A stretch of DNA of 64,000 bases. It comes from an uncultured Bacteroidales bacterium (GTDB lineage: Bacteria; Bacteroidota; Bacteroidia; Bacteroidales; P3). Position 1 is the first letter of the stretch; each line of letters begins with the position of its first letter. Made by a program: the position numbers and the translations under genes. The notes beneath the pieces are model-generated. The model saw only the letters and a list, made by a program, of their open reading frames with translations, ran no database searches and was not told where the DNA came from. Of the stretch, positions 24,891 through 33,253 are shown piece by piece. Location of the stretch: positions 1-64,000 of the forward strand of contig CAJOIV010000004.1 of the NCBI GenBank assembly GCA_905234665.1. The letters are read 5' to 3'.

Positions 24891-25026
24891 GAAGCGTATT
24901 CGCTTTTCTTGGTGTACCTGAATATCTGCAAATTTTTAGTTACTTACTACGTCAAGAGAGGAGAAACGCTCACGTCACCGTGAGCTTTCTTGTTTAGTAG
25001 TAAGGGTTTTGCAGAGCCTCAGGTAC
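24891..25026 (+). ncRNA. Strongly structured RNA candidate upstream of the HNH gene
   Basis: Nested complementary blocks form a long rod: GTACCTGA (24914-24921) with TCAGGTAC (25019-25026), CTGCAAA (24926-24932) with TTTGCAG (25008-25014), CTTACTAC (24943-24950) with GTAGTAAG (24997-25004). A terminal hairpin AGAAA-c-GCTCACG / CGTGAGC-TTTCT (24962-24990, loop TCAC) closes it. A short hairpin GAAGCG-TATT-CGCTTT precedes it. Four independent collinear stems are hard to get by chance. It may be a leader that controls the HNH gene, a guide-like RNA used by it, or an unrelated small RNA. I could not match it to a named RNA family. Confidence 0.7.
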
Positions 25027-25074
25027 GAAACAGAAACAGTTCACGGCTTTTTTATTGTCCAAATCCCCTTACAT

Positions 25075-25842
25075 ATGTCTGAAGAATTAACCCAACATCA
25101 GAAAAAAGTGCTTCTTGAAAATGCAGCTAAACAATTTGGTAAGTTTGGTCTCATTTTCACAGATGTTCTTCTCATAGGAAAACGCAAAAAATATTCTTAT
25201 AAGATAGCTGAGAATTCACACACAAATACCTCCAATGAAATCGCATGGATGCTTGGCGTTTGGAATGGTAAAAGACATTCGTTTGTCGAAAGCAAAGATG
25301 AAGTGTGTTCCTATTGGCGAAATAATCATGACCTGCTACAGATTGCTGTGGAAATAGGAATAGTGCCGTCTGAGTTGGCCGAAAAAATAGTGCAAGGCGG
25401 AAAATTATCTATAGAAGAGGCTGAAAATATACAATCAAATGTACAACAAGGTAAGTTGTTAGAGCACAAAATGGCACCCGACATTACCTTTGAGTTTCCT
25501 GTTGGCGAAGAAGAGTTGAACGAAGGGGAAATGCGACAGGTCATAATGAACAGGTATGAACGAAACCATGAAGCACGGGAAAGATGTATTGCTATAAAAG
25601 GATACAGGTGTGCCGTTTGCGGCATTGATTTTAAAGAAATCTATGGTGAAATAGGAGAAGGTTTTATCCATGTCCATCATACAACGCCAATCTCATCTAT
25701 TGGTAAAGGCTATACAATAGATGTTCTCAACGACCTTGTCCCGGTTTGCCCAAACTGTCATGCAATGATACACAAAAAGAACCCTCCATTTACAGTGGCA
25801 GAGATGAATGATATATTAACCCACAAAAAAACAACATTATGA
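25075..25842 (+). CDS. HNH endonuclease (McrA-like), possible defence gene
   Basis: The protein has 255 residues from the ATG at 25075. Upstream in-frame codons would lie in the structured RNA, so I reject them. The N-terminal 110 residues are a mixed region of unknown fold. Residues about 165-240 form a zinc-binding HNH domain: CAVC, then FIHVHHTTP with the catalytic His pair, then a DLVPVCPNCHAMIH block. Solitary HNH proteins of this type often restrict foreign or modified DNA. The gene is AT-rich with host-unlike codon use, which suggests recent transfer. The neighbouring HExxH gene follows after 79 bp on the same strand. Confidence 0.8.
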   Translation: MSEELTQHQKKVLLENAAKQFGKFGLIFTDVLLIGKRKKYSYKIAENSHTNTSNEIAWMLGVWNGKRHSFVESKDEVCSYWRNNHDLLQIAVEIGIVPSELAEKIVQGGKLSIEEAENIQSNVQQGKLLEHKMAPDITFEFPVGEEELNEGEMRQVIMNRYERNHEARERCIAIKGYRCAVCGIDFKEIYGEIGEGFIHVHHTTPISSIGKGYTIDVLNDLVPVCPNCHAMIHKKNPPFTVAEMNDILTHKKTTL

Positions 25843-25921
25843 TGAGTTTCTTCATTATGCTTACCTTTTTACGTGACGTTTTTGGGGACTTATTCTTCGG
25901 ACACTCATTCTTCAAGGACAA

Positions 25922-26440
25922 ATGAAAAATAGCCTGCAAACAAGTACCGTCGTCTACGAGTTCACCAATGAGATATATCCTTTTAGTGTATTCATTGGAA
26001 AAGGGATAAGTGACCTTACTATCCGGAAACTCTTTTGTTATTATGATTGGCGTAATGGACGTATTCATAAATTCAAGATTTGGGAAAATTGCCTAAAAGG
26101 TGTTGGGGCTCTATGCCATCCTGTTCGTCTTATAGTCACTTCCCAAGCTGGAATGTTGGTCAATCTAAATCCCTACTGCAACTTAAACGCTGAATTGATT
26201 GCACACGAAGCGAGTCATGTTGCTGATTGGATATGTGACTGCTGTAGGGTAAGATATGGCACATTTGAAGAAGGAGAAGCTCACGCTTACCTTGTGGGCA
26301 TGATTGCCAGATTTATGGAATTGGTGATTAACAACAATGTTCCCAAATCAGCAAAAAAATGGACACCCACGGTTGTCAACCATATATATGATGCCGAAAT
26401 AGAAGAAGAAATCCGAACAGGTAAGATAAAAATGGATTGA
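25922..26440 (+). CDS. Unknown protein with a zinc-metalloprotease-like HExxH motif
   Basis: This 172-residue AT-rich gene encodes a protein with LIAHEASHVADWI near residue 95-107 (HEASH fits HExxH) and a second acidic/aromatic motif FEEGEAHAYLVG about 20 residues later that could supply the third ligand. This is the pattern of small gluzincin-type proteins often found on phages and mobile elements. There is no signal peptide, so any activity would be cytoplasmic. I do not recognise the exact family. It could be co-transcribed with the HNH gene. Confidence 0.65.
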   Translation: MKNSLQTSTVVYEFTNEIYPFSVFIGKGISDLTIRKLFCYYDWRNGRIHKFKIWENCLKGVGALCHPVRLIVTSQAGMLVNLNPYCNLNAELIAHEASHVADWICDCCRVRYGTFEEGEAHAYLVGMIARFMELVINNNVPKSAKKWTPTVVNHIYDAEIEEEIRTGKIKMD

Positions 26441-26528
26441 TACGTCAAGTTAAACACCTTCTGACTACGTGTACGTGTTCGGTCAGAATAGACTTACATG
26501 GAGGTCGGAGATATTGTGAAAAACAGAA

Positions 26529-26554
26529 GAGGATGCTCATTTTTGAGCATCCTC
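26529..26554. terminator. Shared bidirectional terminator between the island and pnp
   Basis: A perfect 11-bp stem (GAGGATGCTCA / TGAGCATCCTC, loop of four T) lies between two convergent genes. On the minus strand it is followed by TTCTGTTTTT, which makes it a good rho-independent terminator for pnp. On the plus strand it is followed by TCCATTTT. Confidence 0.85.
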
Positions 26555-26581
26555 TCCATTTTGTATTAGTAGCAAAAAGTT

Positions 26582-28843
26582 TTATCTGCGACGGGGACCA
26601 CGGTCGCCACCACGGCGCTCTCCGCCTTCGCGGCGGGGTCCGCGGTCGCCACCTTCGCGACGGGGACCATGACCATGGTCACCTTCGCGGCGCGGGCCAC
26701 GGGTGGGCTTCTCCTCGACATAGCCTTCGGGCTTGGGAAGGAGTGCACGGCGGCTGAGCTTGATCTTGCCGTTCTTCTCGTCGAAGGCGATGACCTTGAC
26801 TTGGAACTCGTCGCCCTCTTCGATAAGGCCTTCCAGCGTGGCGGGGTGCCCCCACTCGTACTCGCTGATGTGCATCAGGCCCTCCTTGCCGGGAAGGAAC
26901 TCGAGGAATGCGCCGAAGTCGACAATGGAGACCACCTTGGCAGTGTAGATGTCGCCCACCTCGGGAACGGTGCAGATGTCCTTGATCCACTTGATGGCGG
27001 CGGCAATGTCGTCTTTGTTCTGCGAGGCCACGTCGACGATTCCGAAGTCGCCTTCCTCATCGATATTGATGATGGTGTTGGTCTCGGCCTGAATCTTCTG
27101 GATGACCTCGCCACCCTTGCCGATGACAGCGCCGATGAAGTCTTTGGGTATCTTGATCTGCTCGATGCGGGGCACGAAGTCCTTGTAGTCCTCGCGGGGC
27201 TGCGGGATGGTGGCCTCGATGTGGTCGAGGATGTGGAGGCGGCCTTGGCGAGCCTGCTCGAGGGCCTTGGCCAGCACGTCGTAGCTGAGGCCGTCAACCT
27301 TGATGTCCATCTGGCAGGCGGTGATGCCGTCGCGGGTGCCGCAGACCTTGAAGTCCATGTCGCCGAGGTGGTCCTCGTCGCCGAGGATGTCGCTCAGCAC
27401 GGCCCACTTGTCGCCCTTGCTGATGAGGCCCATGGCGATGCCGGCCACCGGCTTACGGATTTTCACGCCGGCATCCATCAGCGCCATGCAGCCGGCGCAG
27501 ACGGTGGCCATGCTGGAGGAGCCGTTGCTCTCGAGGATGTCGGAGACCACGCGGATGGTGTAGGGGCATTCCTCTTCGGTGGGGAGCACCTCTTTGAGGG
27601 CGCGCCAGGCCAGATGGCCGTGGCCCACCTCGCGGCGGCTGAGGCCGCGGTTGCCCTTCACCTCGCCGGTGGCGAAGCCGGGGAAGTTGTAGTGCAGCAG
27701 GAAGCGGCGCTTGCCTTCGATGACGGCGCCGTCGATGATCTGCTCGTCGAGCTTGGTGCCGAGGGTACAGGTGCTGAGTGACTGCGTCTCGCCGCGGGTG
27801 AAGATGGCGCTGCCGTGGACGGAGGGCAGGTAGTCAACCTCGCTCCAGAGGGGACGGATTTCGTCGAGCTGACGGCCGTCCAGACGGATGTGCTCGGCCA
27901 ACACCATGTCGCGCATGGCCTCGCGCTCGGTGTCGTGATAGTAGCGGTCAATCATGAACTTCACCTCGTCGGTGAGGGTCTCTTCGGTATAGTTGGCATC
28001 GATGAACTCCTGCTTGATGGCCTCGAAGCCCTCTTCGCGCAGGTGCTTGTTGGCGATGCCCTGCTTGCTGAAGTCGTAGCATTTCTGGTAGACGGCGTCG
28101 TGCAGGCGCTGGCGCAGCTCTTCGTCGTTCACCTCGTGGCAGTACTCGCGTTTCTCGGTCTTGCCGGCCTCGACGGTGAGTTCGCCGATGACGCGGCACT
28201 GGGTCTTGATGGCCTCGTGGGCGGCCTTGAGGGCGCCGATCATCACCTCTTCGGAGACCTCTTTCATTTCGCCTTCCACCATCATGATGTTCTCTTCGGT
28301 GGCGGCAACGATGAGGTCGAGGTCAGCGCGCTCGATGTCCTGCATGGGGGTGTTGATGACATACTGGCCGTCGAGGTAGCTGACGCGCACCTCGCTGACG
28401 GGACCGTTGAAGGGGATGTCGCTGACGGCGAGGGCCGATGCGGCGGCGAGGGCTGCCAGCTGGTCGGGCATGGTGTCGTGGTCGCCGCTGATGAGGGTTA
28501 TCTGCACCTGCACCTCGGCGTGGAAGTTGTCGGGGAAGAGGGGACGCAGGGCGCGGTCGACCAGACGGGCGATGAGGATTTCGTGCTCGCTGGGACGGGC
28601 CTCACGCTTGAAGAAACCGCCGGGGAAGCGGCCCAGGGCGGCGTACTTCTCTTGATAGTCGACTGTCAGGGGCATGAAGTCGACATTCTCGCCCACCTCG
28701 CGCTTGGAGCACACGGTGGCGAGAAGCATGGTGTTGTTCATTCTTACCACGGCAGAACCGTCGGCCTGCTTGGCCAACTTGCCGGTTTCGATTTCAATCA
28801 TGCGGCCATCGCCGAGATCGAAAGTTTTCTTGATAATGTTCAT
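26582..28843 (-). CDS. pnp: Polyribonucleotide nucleotidyltransferase (PNPase)
   Basis: This 753-residue 3'-5' exoribonuclease degrades mRNA using phosphate. The domains in order are two RNase PH-like domains (about 1-230 and 315-550) with the helical linker between, a KH domain near 555-615 containing [12 protein letters not shown], and an S1 domain near 625-695. The C-terminus is a Gly/Arg-rich tail of repeated GPRREGG/RGGDRG units that should bind RNA. It lies downstream of rpsO on the same strand, the conserved bacterial order. A perfect hairpin (28871-28893) in the leader recalls the RNase III-sensitive leader hairpin of enterobacterial pnp. Confidence 0.97.
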   Translation of the reverse strand: MNIIKKTFDLGDGRMIEIETGKLAKQADGSAVVRMNNTMLLATVCSKREVGENVDFMPLTVDYQEKYAALGRFPGGFFKREARPSEHEILIARLVDRALRPLFPDNFHAEVQVQITLISGDHDTMPDQLAALAAASALAVSDIPFNGPVSEVRVSYLDGQYVINTPMQDIERADLDLIVAATEENIMMVEGEMKEVSEEVMIGALKAAHEAIKTQCRVIGELTVEAGKTEKREYCHEVNDEELRQRLHDAVYQKCYDFSKQGIANKHLREEGFEAIKQEFIDANYTEETLTDEVKFMIDRYYHDTEREAMRDMVLAEHIRLDGRQLDEIRPLWSEVDYLPSVHGSAIFTRGETQSLSTCTLGTKLDEQIIDGAVIEGKRRFLLHYNFPGFATGEVKGNRGLSRREVGHGHLAWRALKEVLPTEEECPYTIRVVSDILESNGSSSMATVCAGCMALMDAGVKIRKPVAGIAMGLISKGDKWAVLSDILGDEDHLGDMDFKVCGTRDGITACQMDIKVDGLSYDVLAKALEQARQGRLHILDHIEATIPQPREDYKDFVPRIEQIKIPKDFIGAVIGKGGEVIQKIQAETNTIINIDEEGDFGIVDVASQNKDDIAAAIKWIKDICTVPEVGDIYTAKVVSIVDFGAFLEFLPGKEGLMHISEYEWGHPATLEGLIEEGDEFQVKVIAFDEKNGKIKLSRRALLPKPEGYVEEKPTRGPRREGDHGHGPRREGGDRGPRREGGERRGGDRGPRRR

Positions 28844-28870
28844 TTTTCCTTTGTTGTTTTATAATCCGCA

Positions 28871-28893
28871 GCTGTGCGAACCGTTCGCACAGC
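28871..28893 (-). promoter_or_regulatory. Hairpin in the pnp leader
   Basis: A perfect 10-bp stem, GCTGTGCGAA-CCG-TTCGCACAGC, begins 28 nt upstream of the pnp start. There is no T tract, so it is not a usual terminator. An autoregulatory RNA structure, as in other pnp genes, is a reasonable inference. Confidence 0.55.
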
Positions 28894-29058
28894 CTATTCG
28901 TTACAATTCATTTTTCTCCGGACAAAATAAAGGTGATTTTGCGCTACCGTCAGACTTTCAGTCATCTATATCACATCCTCGCGCTTTTTTGTTGTTCTAA
29001 AGAATGTGCAAAGATACTCTTTTTTTTCGATATGACGGAATTTATTCTGCCGATGCAT

Positions 29059-29091
29059 AAAAAAAGGGTCCCCACAGAACGCAGGGACCCC
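29059..29091 (-). terminator. Rho-independent terminator of rpsO
   Basis: On the minus strand GGGGTCCC...GGGACCC is followed by seven T (plus 29059-29065). It is placed 30 nt after the rpsO stop, so part of the rpsO transcripts end here and pnp is read by read-through or its own promoter. Confidence 0.88.
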
Positions 29092-29120
29092 AACCATAAC
29101 CAAATAAATATGAAAAACTA

Positions 29121-29390
29121 TTACTTGCGGAGGTTAAGCTTCTTGATGATGGAACGGTAGCGCTCGATGTCGTTGGCCTTGAGGTAGTCGAGCAGACGGC
29201 GGCGCTTGCCGACGAGACCCACCAGGGCGCGTTCGCTCACCTGGTCCTTCTTGTTCTGCTTCATCAGCTCGGTGAGGTGCTGGATGCGATAGGTGAACAG
29301 AGCAATCTGAGCCTCGGTCGAGCCAGTGTCCCGAGCGTTCTTGCCATACTCAGCGAAGATTTCCTGTTTCTTTTCTTTTGTCAGATACAT
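29121..29390 (-). CDS. rpsO: 30S ribosomal protein S15
   Basis: This 89-residue protein has the S15 hallmarks DTGSTEAQIALFTYRI and HKKD-like NKKDQVSERAL plus GKRRRLLDYL, and the usual length. It binds the central domain of 16S rRNA early in 30S assembly. The start at 29390 (MYLTKEKK) is typical for the phylum. A longer frame upstream lacks similarity and crosses the promoter. It is followed by a terminator and then pnp. Confidence 0.97.
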   Translation of the reverse strand: MYLTKEKKQEIFAEYGKNARDTGSTEAQIALFTYRIQHLTELMKQNKKDQVSERALVGLVGKRRRLLDYLKANDIERYRSIIKKLNLRK

Positions 29391-29435
29391 GTTTGTTTTG
29401 CTTTTTTCGTGTTCTTTCTCTCGTGATTTCGGCTG

Positions 29436-29465
29436 CAAAAGTACAACTTATTTTTCATTCGGCAA
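29436..29465 (-). promoter_or_regulatory. rpsO promoter
   Basis: On the minus strand -7 TACTTTTG (plus 29436-29443) and -33 TTG (plus 29463-29465) are separated by 19 bp, an exact phylum-type promoter 46 nt upstream of the rpsO start. Confidence 0.8.
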
Positions 29466-29655
29466 TCATTTTTCTGCCAAAAATCGCACTTTTAACTCTT
29501 GTTATGAATTTTCGCAGCCTTTCCTTTTGTCTTTTTGCTGCTCGTATCGCTTTATGACACAACTCTCAATGCGCTTTTCGTGGTATTGCGCATGTTATTA
29601 TGCGCCGAAGGGCCTTCCGTGGTGCATTTGGCTTGCAAAACGCGCTGCCGAGAGT

Positions 29656-30717
29656 CTATTTTTCCTTTTTTGCACATCTCTCAAGACTGCATGAAAGCAG
29701 GTTCCCCTCGTCGTCGTACAGGTGTAGGCCGTTCCCCTCGCAGTAGCGGTAGACCTTGCAGTCGGCACATTGCCCCTTGCGGGTCCAACGGCGGTCGCGG
29801 TAGGGTTGGAAGCGGTTCTCCCACACCTCCCACAGGCTGTCGCGGTAGATGTTTCCCTGGTACATGTGGCTGCGGATGCTGGTGCATCCCGAGATGCTTC
29901 CGTCGCAAAGGATGGAGGCCACCTCGATGCCCGCATGGCAGTAGAAGTAGGAATCGCGCACCTTGCGCTCGTAGGGTCCCAGATAGCCCTCGCAGGCGTA
30001 GTTGCACACGATGCGGCCTTCTTCTCTCGTCTTCTTCACAAAGTCCAGCACCCCTCGGAATTGCTCGTTGCTCAGCTGCAGTTCGGGGTCGTGGGCCGCC
30101 CGTCCCATGGGGAAGATGGCAAAGATGCGCCACCTCTGGCAGCCGAGTGAGATAAGGTGTTCCTTGAGTTGCTCCAGCTGGTCATAGTTGCGTGGGTTGA
30201 CACAGGTCACCACATCCCACAGCAGCCCTTGCTGTTGTCCCAGCAGGGCGATGGCGCGCGAGGCGCGGGCAAAGCTCCCCGGCATCTGCCTCATCCAGTT
30301 GTGTTCCTCTTCCAGGCCGTCGAGGCTGATGGTGATGGAGTGCATGCCGCTGTCCAGAAGGCCTCGCAGTTTCTTCTCGTCCACCAGCCAGCCGTTGCTG
30401 ACGATGCCCCAGGGGAACTCGCGGCGGTTCAGTTCGCGCCCGCATTCCTCGAGGTCGGGGCGCAGCAAGGCTTCTCCGCCGGTGAAAATAATAAACACCT
30501 CATGGGGGTTCACATGGGGCGTGATGTCGTCAATGGCTCGGAAGAAATCCTCGGCGGGCATGTCGGGCACCGTGCTGCTCACCTTGCAGTCGCTCCCGCA
30601 GTGCCGGCAGTGCATGTTGCAGCGCAGGGTGCACTCCCAGAAGAGCGTCCGGAGCGGGTGCATTCGGGCGTTGTTGTGCCGATAGGCGCGCCATATTTCC
30701 TGCCTTATATCCATCAT
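29656..30717 (-). CDS. Radical SAM/SPASM enzyme of the rSAM-lipoprotein system
   Basis: This roughly 353-residue enzyme has the radical SAM cluster Cys33, Cys37, Cys40 (CNMHCRHC), a GGEALLRPDL motif for SAM binding near residue 90, and a SPASM-type C-terminal domain with many Cys (CHAGIEVASILC, CTSI, CADCKVYRYC, SLERC) for auxiliary Fe-S clusters. From memory it fits TIGR04133 (rSAM enzyme of a lipoprotein system), whose partner is the lipoprotein encoded just upstream. It probably modifies that lipoprotein or a similar peptide; no reaction is known to me. I chose the ATG at 30717; a GTG start further up lies inside a palindromic element. Confidence 0.85.
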   Translation of the reverse strand: MMDIRQEIWRAYRHNNARMHPLRTLFWECTLRCNMHCRHCGSDCKVSSTVPDMPAEDFFRAIDDITPHVNPHEVFIIFTGGEALLRPDLEECGRELNRREFPWGIVSNGWLVDEKKLRGLLDSGMHSITISLDGLEEEHNWMRQMPGSFARASRAIALLGQQQGLLWDVVTCVNPRNYDQLEQLKEHLISLGCQRWRIFAIFPMGRAAHDPELQLSNEQFRGVLDFVKKTREEGRIVCNYACEGYLGPYERKVRDSYFYCHAGIEVASILCDGSISGCTSIRSHMYQGNIYRDSLWEVWENRFQPYRDRRWTRKGQCADCKVYRYCEGNGLHLYDDEGNLLSCSLERCAKKEK

Positions 30718-30738
30718 AAAAGTTTGCTGGATTCCGCC

Positions 30739-30786
30739 CACTCCTCCCCTAAGTTAGGGGAGGCGGCCCGAAGGGCCGGAGGAGTG
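30739..30786. repeat. Palindromic element, copy F (intergenic)
   Basis: It is a 48-bp core copy almost identical to copy A. The only differences seen are in the joint between the two hairpins (GGCGGCCC instead of GGTGGCCC). It lies in the gap between the lipoprotein and rSAM genes. Confidence 0.95.
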
Positions 30787-30795
30787 TGCCTTTCA

Positions 30796-30841
30796 ATTCT
30801 CAATTCTCAATTTTCAATTTTCAATTCTCAATTCTCAATTC
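30796..30841. repeat. 7-bp CAATTCT/CAATTTT tandem repeat
   Basis: Six to seven heptads sit next to copy F and run into the last codons of the lipoprotein gene. The pairing of this heptad tract with a palindromic element is also seen at 19466-19552. Confidence 0.8.
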
Positions 30842-31389
30842 TCCTTCTCCACCACCACGTCCTCCACCTTCTCTCGGGTGCCCATGTTCCAGCCCTGTCG
30901 GGCCTGCGTCTGGGCGGCTTCGCGGTAGTCTATGTCCAACAGCATGTTCTTGTACTGGCCGTTCTCGGCGCCGTCGATGTCGCGGATAATCAACTGCTGC
31001 TTATCGGCGGGGGTGTCTGAGGTCCGCACCATATAGTTGCCCTCGGCGTCGGTGGTGTCCGACGACTGGTGGATGTAGCTCTGGACATAGGGGTTGTCCT
31101 CGTGCATGTCGTCGGGCATGATGTCCACGTTGCGGTTCAGAAGGATGACCTGCAGGCCCTTCACAGGCTTGCCGTCGTCGTTAGTTATCTTGCCTTTCAC
31201 CACGAAGTTCATCGTCGGCACGCCATACATCACCACCACGGGGTCGCGGGGCTTGGGGGTGTCCACCTGCGGCTCCTCGGCAGGCTGGGGAGTGGCGGCA
31301 TTCTTTGTGCTGTGGCATGCGCTGAGGCCCAATGCCCCCACAAGGGTCATCAGCAGCCAGTTCTTCAGTTTCAGGATGCGTATCTTCAT
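30835..31389 (-). CDS. Putative lipoprotein partner of the radical SAM enzyme
   Basis: This 184-residue protein has a lipoprotein signal peptide (WLLMTLVGALGLSAC, lipidated Cys25). A Pro/Glu-rich spacer follows, then a conserved core beginning MYGVPTMNFVVKG and a carboxypeptidase-regulatory-like beta-sandwich (GKITNDDGKPVKGLQVILL). The YGVP motif after a low-complexity spacer is characteristic, from memory, of TIGR04134 lipoproteins that co-occur with the rSAM enzyme encoded downstream. The core ends in charged residues (REKVEDVVVEKEN). It is probably anchored in the outer or inner membrane and modified by its partner. Its final function is unknown. Confidence 0.83.
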   Translation of the reverse strand: MKIRILKLKNWLLMTLVGALGLSACHSTKNAATPQPAEEPQVDTPKPRDPVVVMYGVPTMNFVVKGKITNDDGKPVKGLQVILLNRNVDIMPDDMHEDNPYVQSYIHQSSDTTDAEGNYMVRTSDTPADKQQLIIRDIDGAENGQYKNMLLDIDYREAAQTQARQGWNMGTREKVEDVVVEKEN

Positions 31390-31464
31390 ATTGAAGATAA
31401 CGTCGCCGCCGGCGTATTATTGTACGCGCAAGGAAATAAATAGGAGAGGAATTTCCCCTTCCCG

Positions 31465-32130
31465 TCAGTCGAGAAGTCTGGCTATCTGTCTTTCTGTGGC
31501 TTGGGGAAGGATACCGTGGAGATGGACATACAGGCGCTCGCGGCTTTCTTCGGGAGTGCGGCTGCAATGACAGGCATCGCGTCCGAAAAGGTGTTCCGGG
31601 GTGGTGAGCAGCGCCCATCCCCAGCCATAGCTGTTGCCGTAGCGGTCTTTGGGGTAGACGAAGTCTTCCGTGACCACGCGGCACGACATCTGGAGGCGGG
31701 TGACGTAGGCGTCGAACCGGCTGCGCATCTTGGGACCGTCGAATCCGCAGGCGGAGCGCAGCTCGCGGGTGATCATGCTGCCGTTGACTCGCAGGATGTC
31801 CAGCACGACCCCCTCGACACTCTCCTCGTCGGGCTCGGGATGCTTGGCACGGCGGTAGTTGCAGAGGTCGGGCCACCATTCCATGGTGACGAAGCCCGCC
31901 TTGCCGTTGAAGAACTTGCCGTAGGCGAAGCCCCCTTCCGTGACCATCGGCCCTTTCCACTGCCACAGAGGCCACTCCCAGCCGCCGTCGTCGAGGCGCA
32001 CATAGCGGCATTCGGGTGCCACCAGTTCGTCGGCCGAGAAGCCGGGGATGCCGCTGTCGAGCAACGGCACAAGGCCTATCTGCTGTATGGCCTCCATCAA
32101 GTCGGGACAGTTTCGTATTGCCATTTTCAA
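31465..32130 (-). CDS. AlkZ/YcaQ-related winged-helix protein
   Basis: This 221-residue protein has features of the AlkZ-related group: an N-terminal PLLDSGIPGFSADEL segment, an aromatic-rich GWEWPLWQWKGP stretch, the YGKFFNGKAGFVTMEWWPDL motif, and winged-helix segments (SMITRELRSACGF). It is shorter than bona fide AlkZ interstrand-crosslink glycosylases (about 360-400 residues), and I see no clear catalytic QxQ/QxD motif, so DNA glycosylase activity is doubtful. It lies 10 nt downstream of the DAHP synthase stop, in the same orientation. Confidence 0.65.
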   Translation of the reverse strand: MKMAIRNCPDLMEAIQQIGLVPLLDSGIPGFSADELVAPECRYVRLDDGGWEWPLWQWKGPMVTEGGFAYGKFFNGKAGFVTMEWWPDLCNYRRAKHPEPDEESVEGVVLDILRVNGSMITRELRSACGFDGPKMRSRFDAYVTRLQMSCRVVTEDFVYPKDRYGNSYGWGWALLTTPEHLFGRDACHCSRTPEESRERLYVHLHGILPQATERQIARLLD

Positions 32131-32161
32131 ATTTCAACTTTCAACTCTCAACTTTCAACTC
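32120..32161. repeat. CAACTTT/CAACTCT heptad tract
   Basis: A degenerate heptad tract (TTTCAAATTTCAACTTTCAACTCT...) covers the junction of the AlkZ-related and DAHP synthase genes, including the last codons of the latter (VESR-like end). It is related to the AATTCTC heptads. Confidence 0.6.
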
Positions 32162-33190
32162 CCTCTGCACGAGGATGCTCTCCGCGTGGATCTTCTCGAA
32201 GATGCCTTTCACAAACTCTTCCGTCAGCCCCAGTTCTTTACCGTCGGCCAGATGTTGCTGCAGAAGACTGTCCCACCGCTTGGGTTGGAAGAGGGCCATG
32301 TTTGACTCTCTCTTCACGTCGGCTATCTTCCGCACCACGCCGAACCGCTCGGCGCACAACTCCAGCATCTGCCGGTCCAGGCGGTCTATCTCGCTGCGTA
32401 GCAGTCCTAACCGCACATCGGGTGTCGCCTCTGCCGTCTGCCGCACCACAAGTCCTCTGATCAGTTCTTCCAGCGCCGTGGGCGTTATCTGCTGCCGCCC
32501 GTCGGTCAAAGCCTCCTCGGGTGCTGGGTGCACTTCGACCATCAGGCCGTCAAAGCCCATGTCGAGAGCCGTCTGCGACAGCTCCCCAATCAGCTCCTGC
32601 CGCCCGGCGATGTGGCTCGGGTCGCACAGCATGGGCACCTCCGGCATCCGGCGCCGCAACTCGATGGGCACCTCCCATAGGGGAGTGTTCCTGTACCTTT
32701 GGTTGTGCAGCATCGCAAAGCCCCGGTGCACGGCCATGATGTCTCTCAGCCCTACCGTGCGGCATCGTTCGATGGCGCCTGCCCACAACTCCACGTCGGG
32801 ACTCGGGGCGTTCTTCACCAATACAAGGACTTCCGTCCCGCGCAGCACCTCGGTCACTTCCTGCACAAGGAAGGGGTTCGCCGTCGTCCGGGCTCCAATC
32901 CACAAGGCGTCCACCCCGTGGCTCAGGGCCGTCTCCACATGTTCGGGGCGCGCCACCTCGCAGCAGAACCTCACTTCGGGCCTCGTATTCTTCACCTCTT
33001 CCATCCACCGCAGTGCCTCCTCGCCAAGGCCTTCAAAGCCACCGGGATGCGTCCGCGGCTTCCATACCCCGCAACGCACCAGCCGCACCTGCGGCACGCG
33101 CGTCAGCGCCTCCGTCACAGCCTCCAGCCTCTCCAGGCTCTCCACGCTGCACGGCCCTGCTACGATATAGGGTTTGTCCTTGCTTTCCAT
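32141..33190 (-). CDS. Bifunctional DAHP synthase/chorismate mutase
   Basis: This 349-residue enzyme has an N-terminal type Ibeta DAHP synthase domain (VAGPCSVES near residue 10, KPRTHPGGF-like WKPRTHPGGFEG near 45, and LCDPSHIAGR near 200) and a C-terminal AroQ-type chorismate mutase (LRSEIDRLDRQMLELCAERF near 265). It joins erythrose-4-phosphate and PEP in the first shikimate step and later rearranges chorismate to prephenate, feeding Phe/Tyr synthesis. The fusion is common in Bacteroidota. I use the ATG at 33190; the frame extends a little upstream without an ATG. Confidence 0.93.
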   Translation of the reverse strand: MESKDKPYIVAGPCSVESLERLEAVTEALTRVPQVRLVRCGVWKPRTHPGGFEGLGEEALRWMEEVKNTRPEVRFCCEVARPEHVETALSHGVDALWIGARTTANPFLVQEVTEVLRGTEVLVLVKNAPSPDVELWAGAIERCRTVGLRDIMAVHRGFAMLHNQRYRNTPLWEVPIELRRRMPEVPMLCDPSHIAGRQELIGELSQTALDMGFDGLMVEVHPAPEEALTDGRQQITPTALEELIRGLVVRQTAEATPDVRLGLLRSEIDRLDRQMLELCAERFGVVRKIADVKRESNMALFQPKRWDSLLQQHLADGKELGLTEEFVKGIFEKIHAESILVQRELKVES

Positions 33191-33197
33191 GTTTGTC

Positions 33198-33222
33198 AAA
33201 AAAAGCGCACCGTCTGGTGCGC
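33198..33222 (-). terminator. Terminator of the rplU-rpmA unit
   Basis: On the minus strand GCGCACC-AGAC-GGTGCGC is followed by seven T (plus 33198-33204). It lies 31 nt after rpmA and just before the DAHP synthase start, so that gene needs read-through or a start signal within this short gap. Confidence 0.9.
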
Positions 33223-33253
33223 CTTTAGTTGCTGTTACGTTGGGAGGGTCCCT

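Noticed and set aside
24891-25026. Omega-RNA of an IscB-type nuclease or a retron RNA
   Set aside because: The adjacent protein has only an HNH domain, without RuvC parts, and there is no reverse transcriptase gene nearby.
25009-25074. A longer N-terminus for the HNH protein from a TTG codon
   Set aside because: The extra codons lie within the structured RNA and have no conserved features; the ATG at 25075 is the better start.
26669-28864. Long open frames on the plus strand opposite pnp (Val/Gly/Asp/Leu-rich)
   Set aside because: They are antisense shadows of a GC-rich conserved gene and lack any domain motif.
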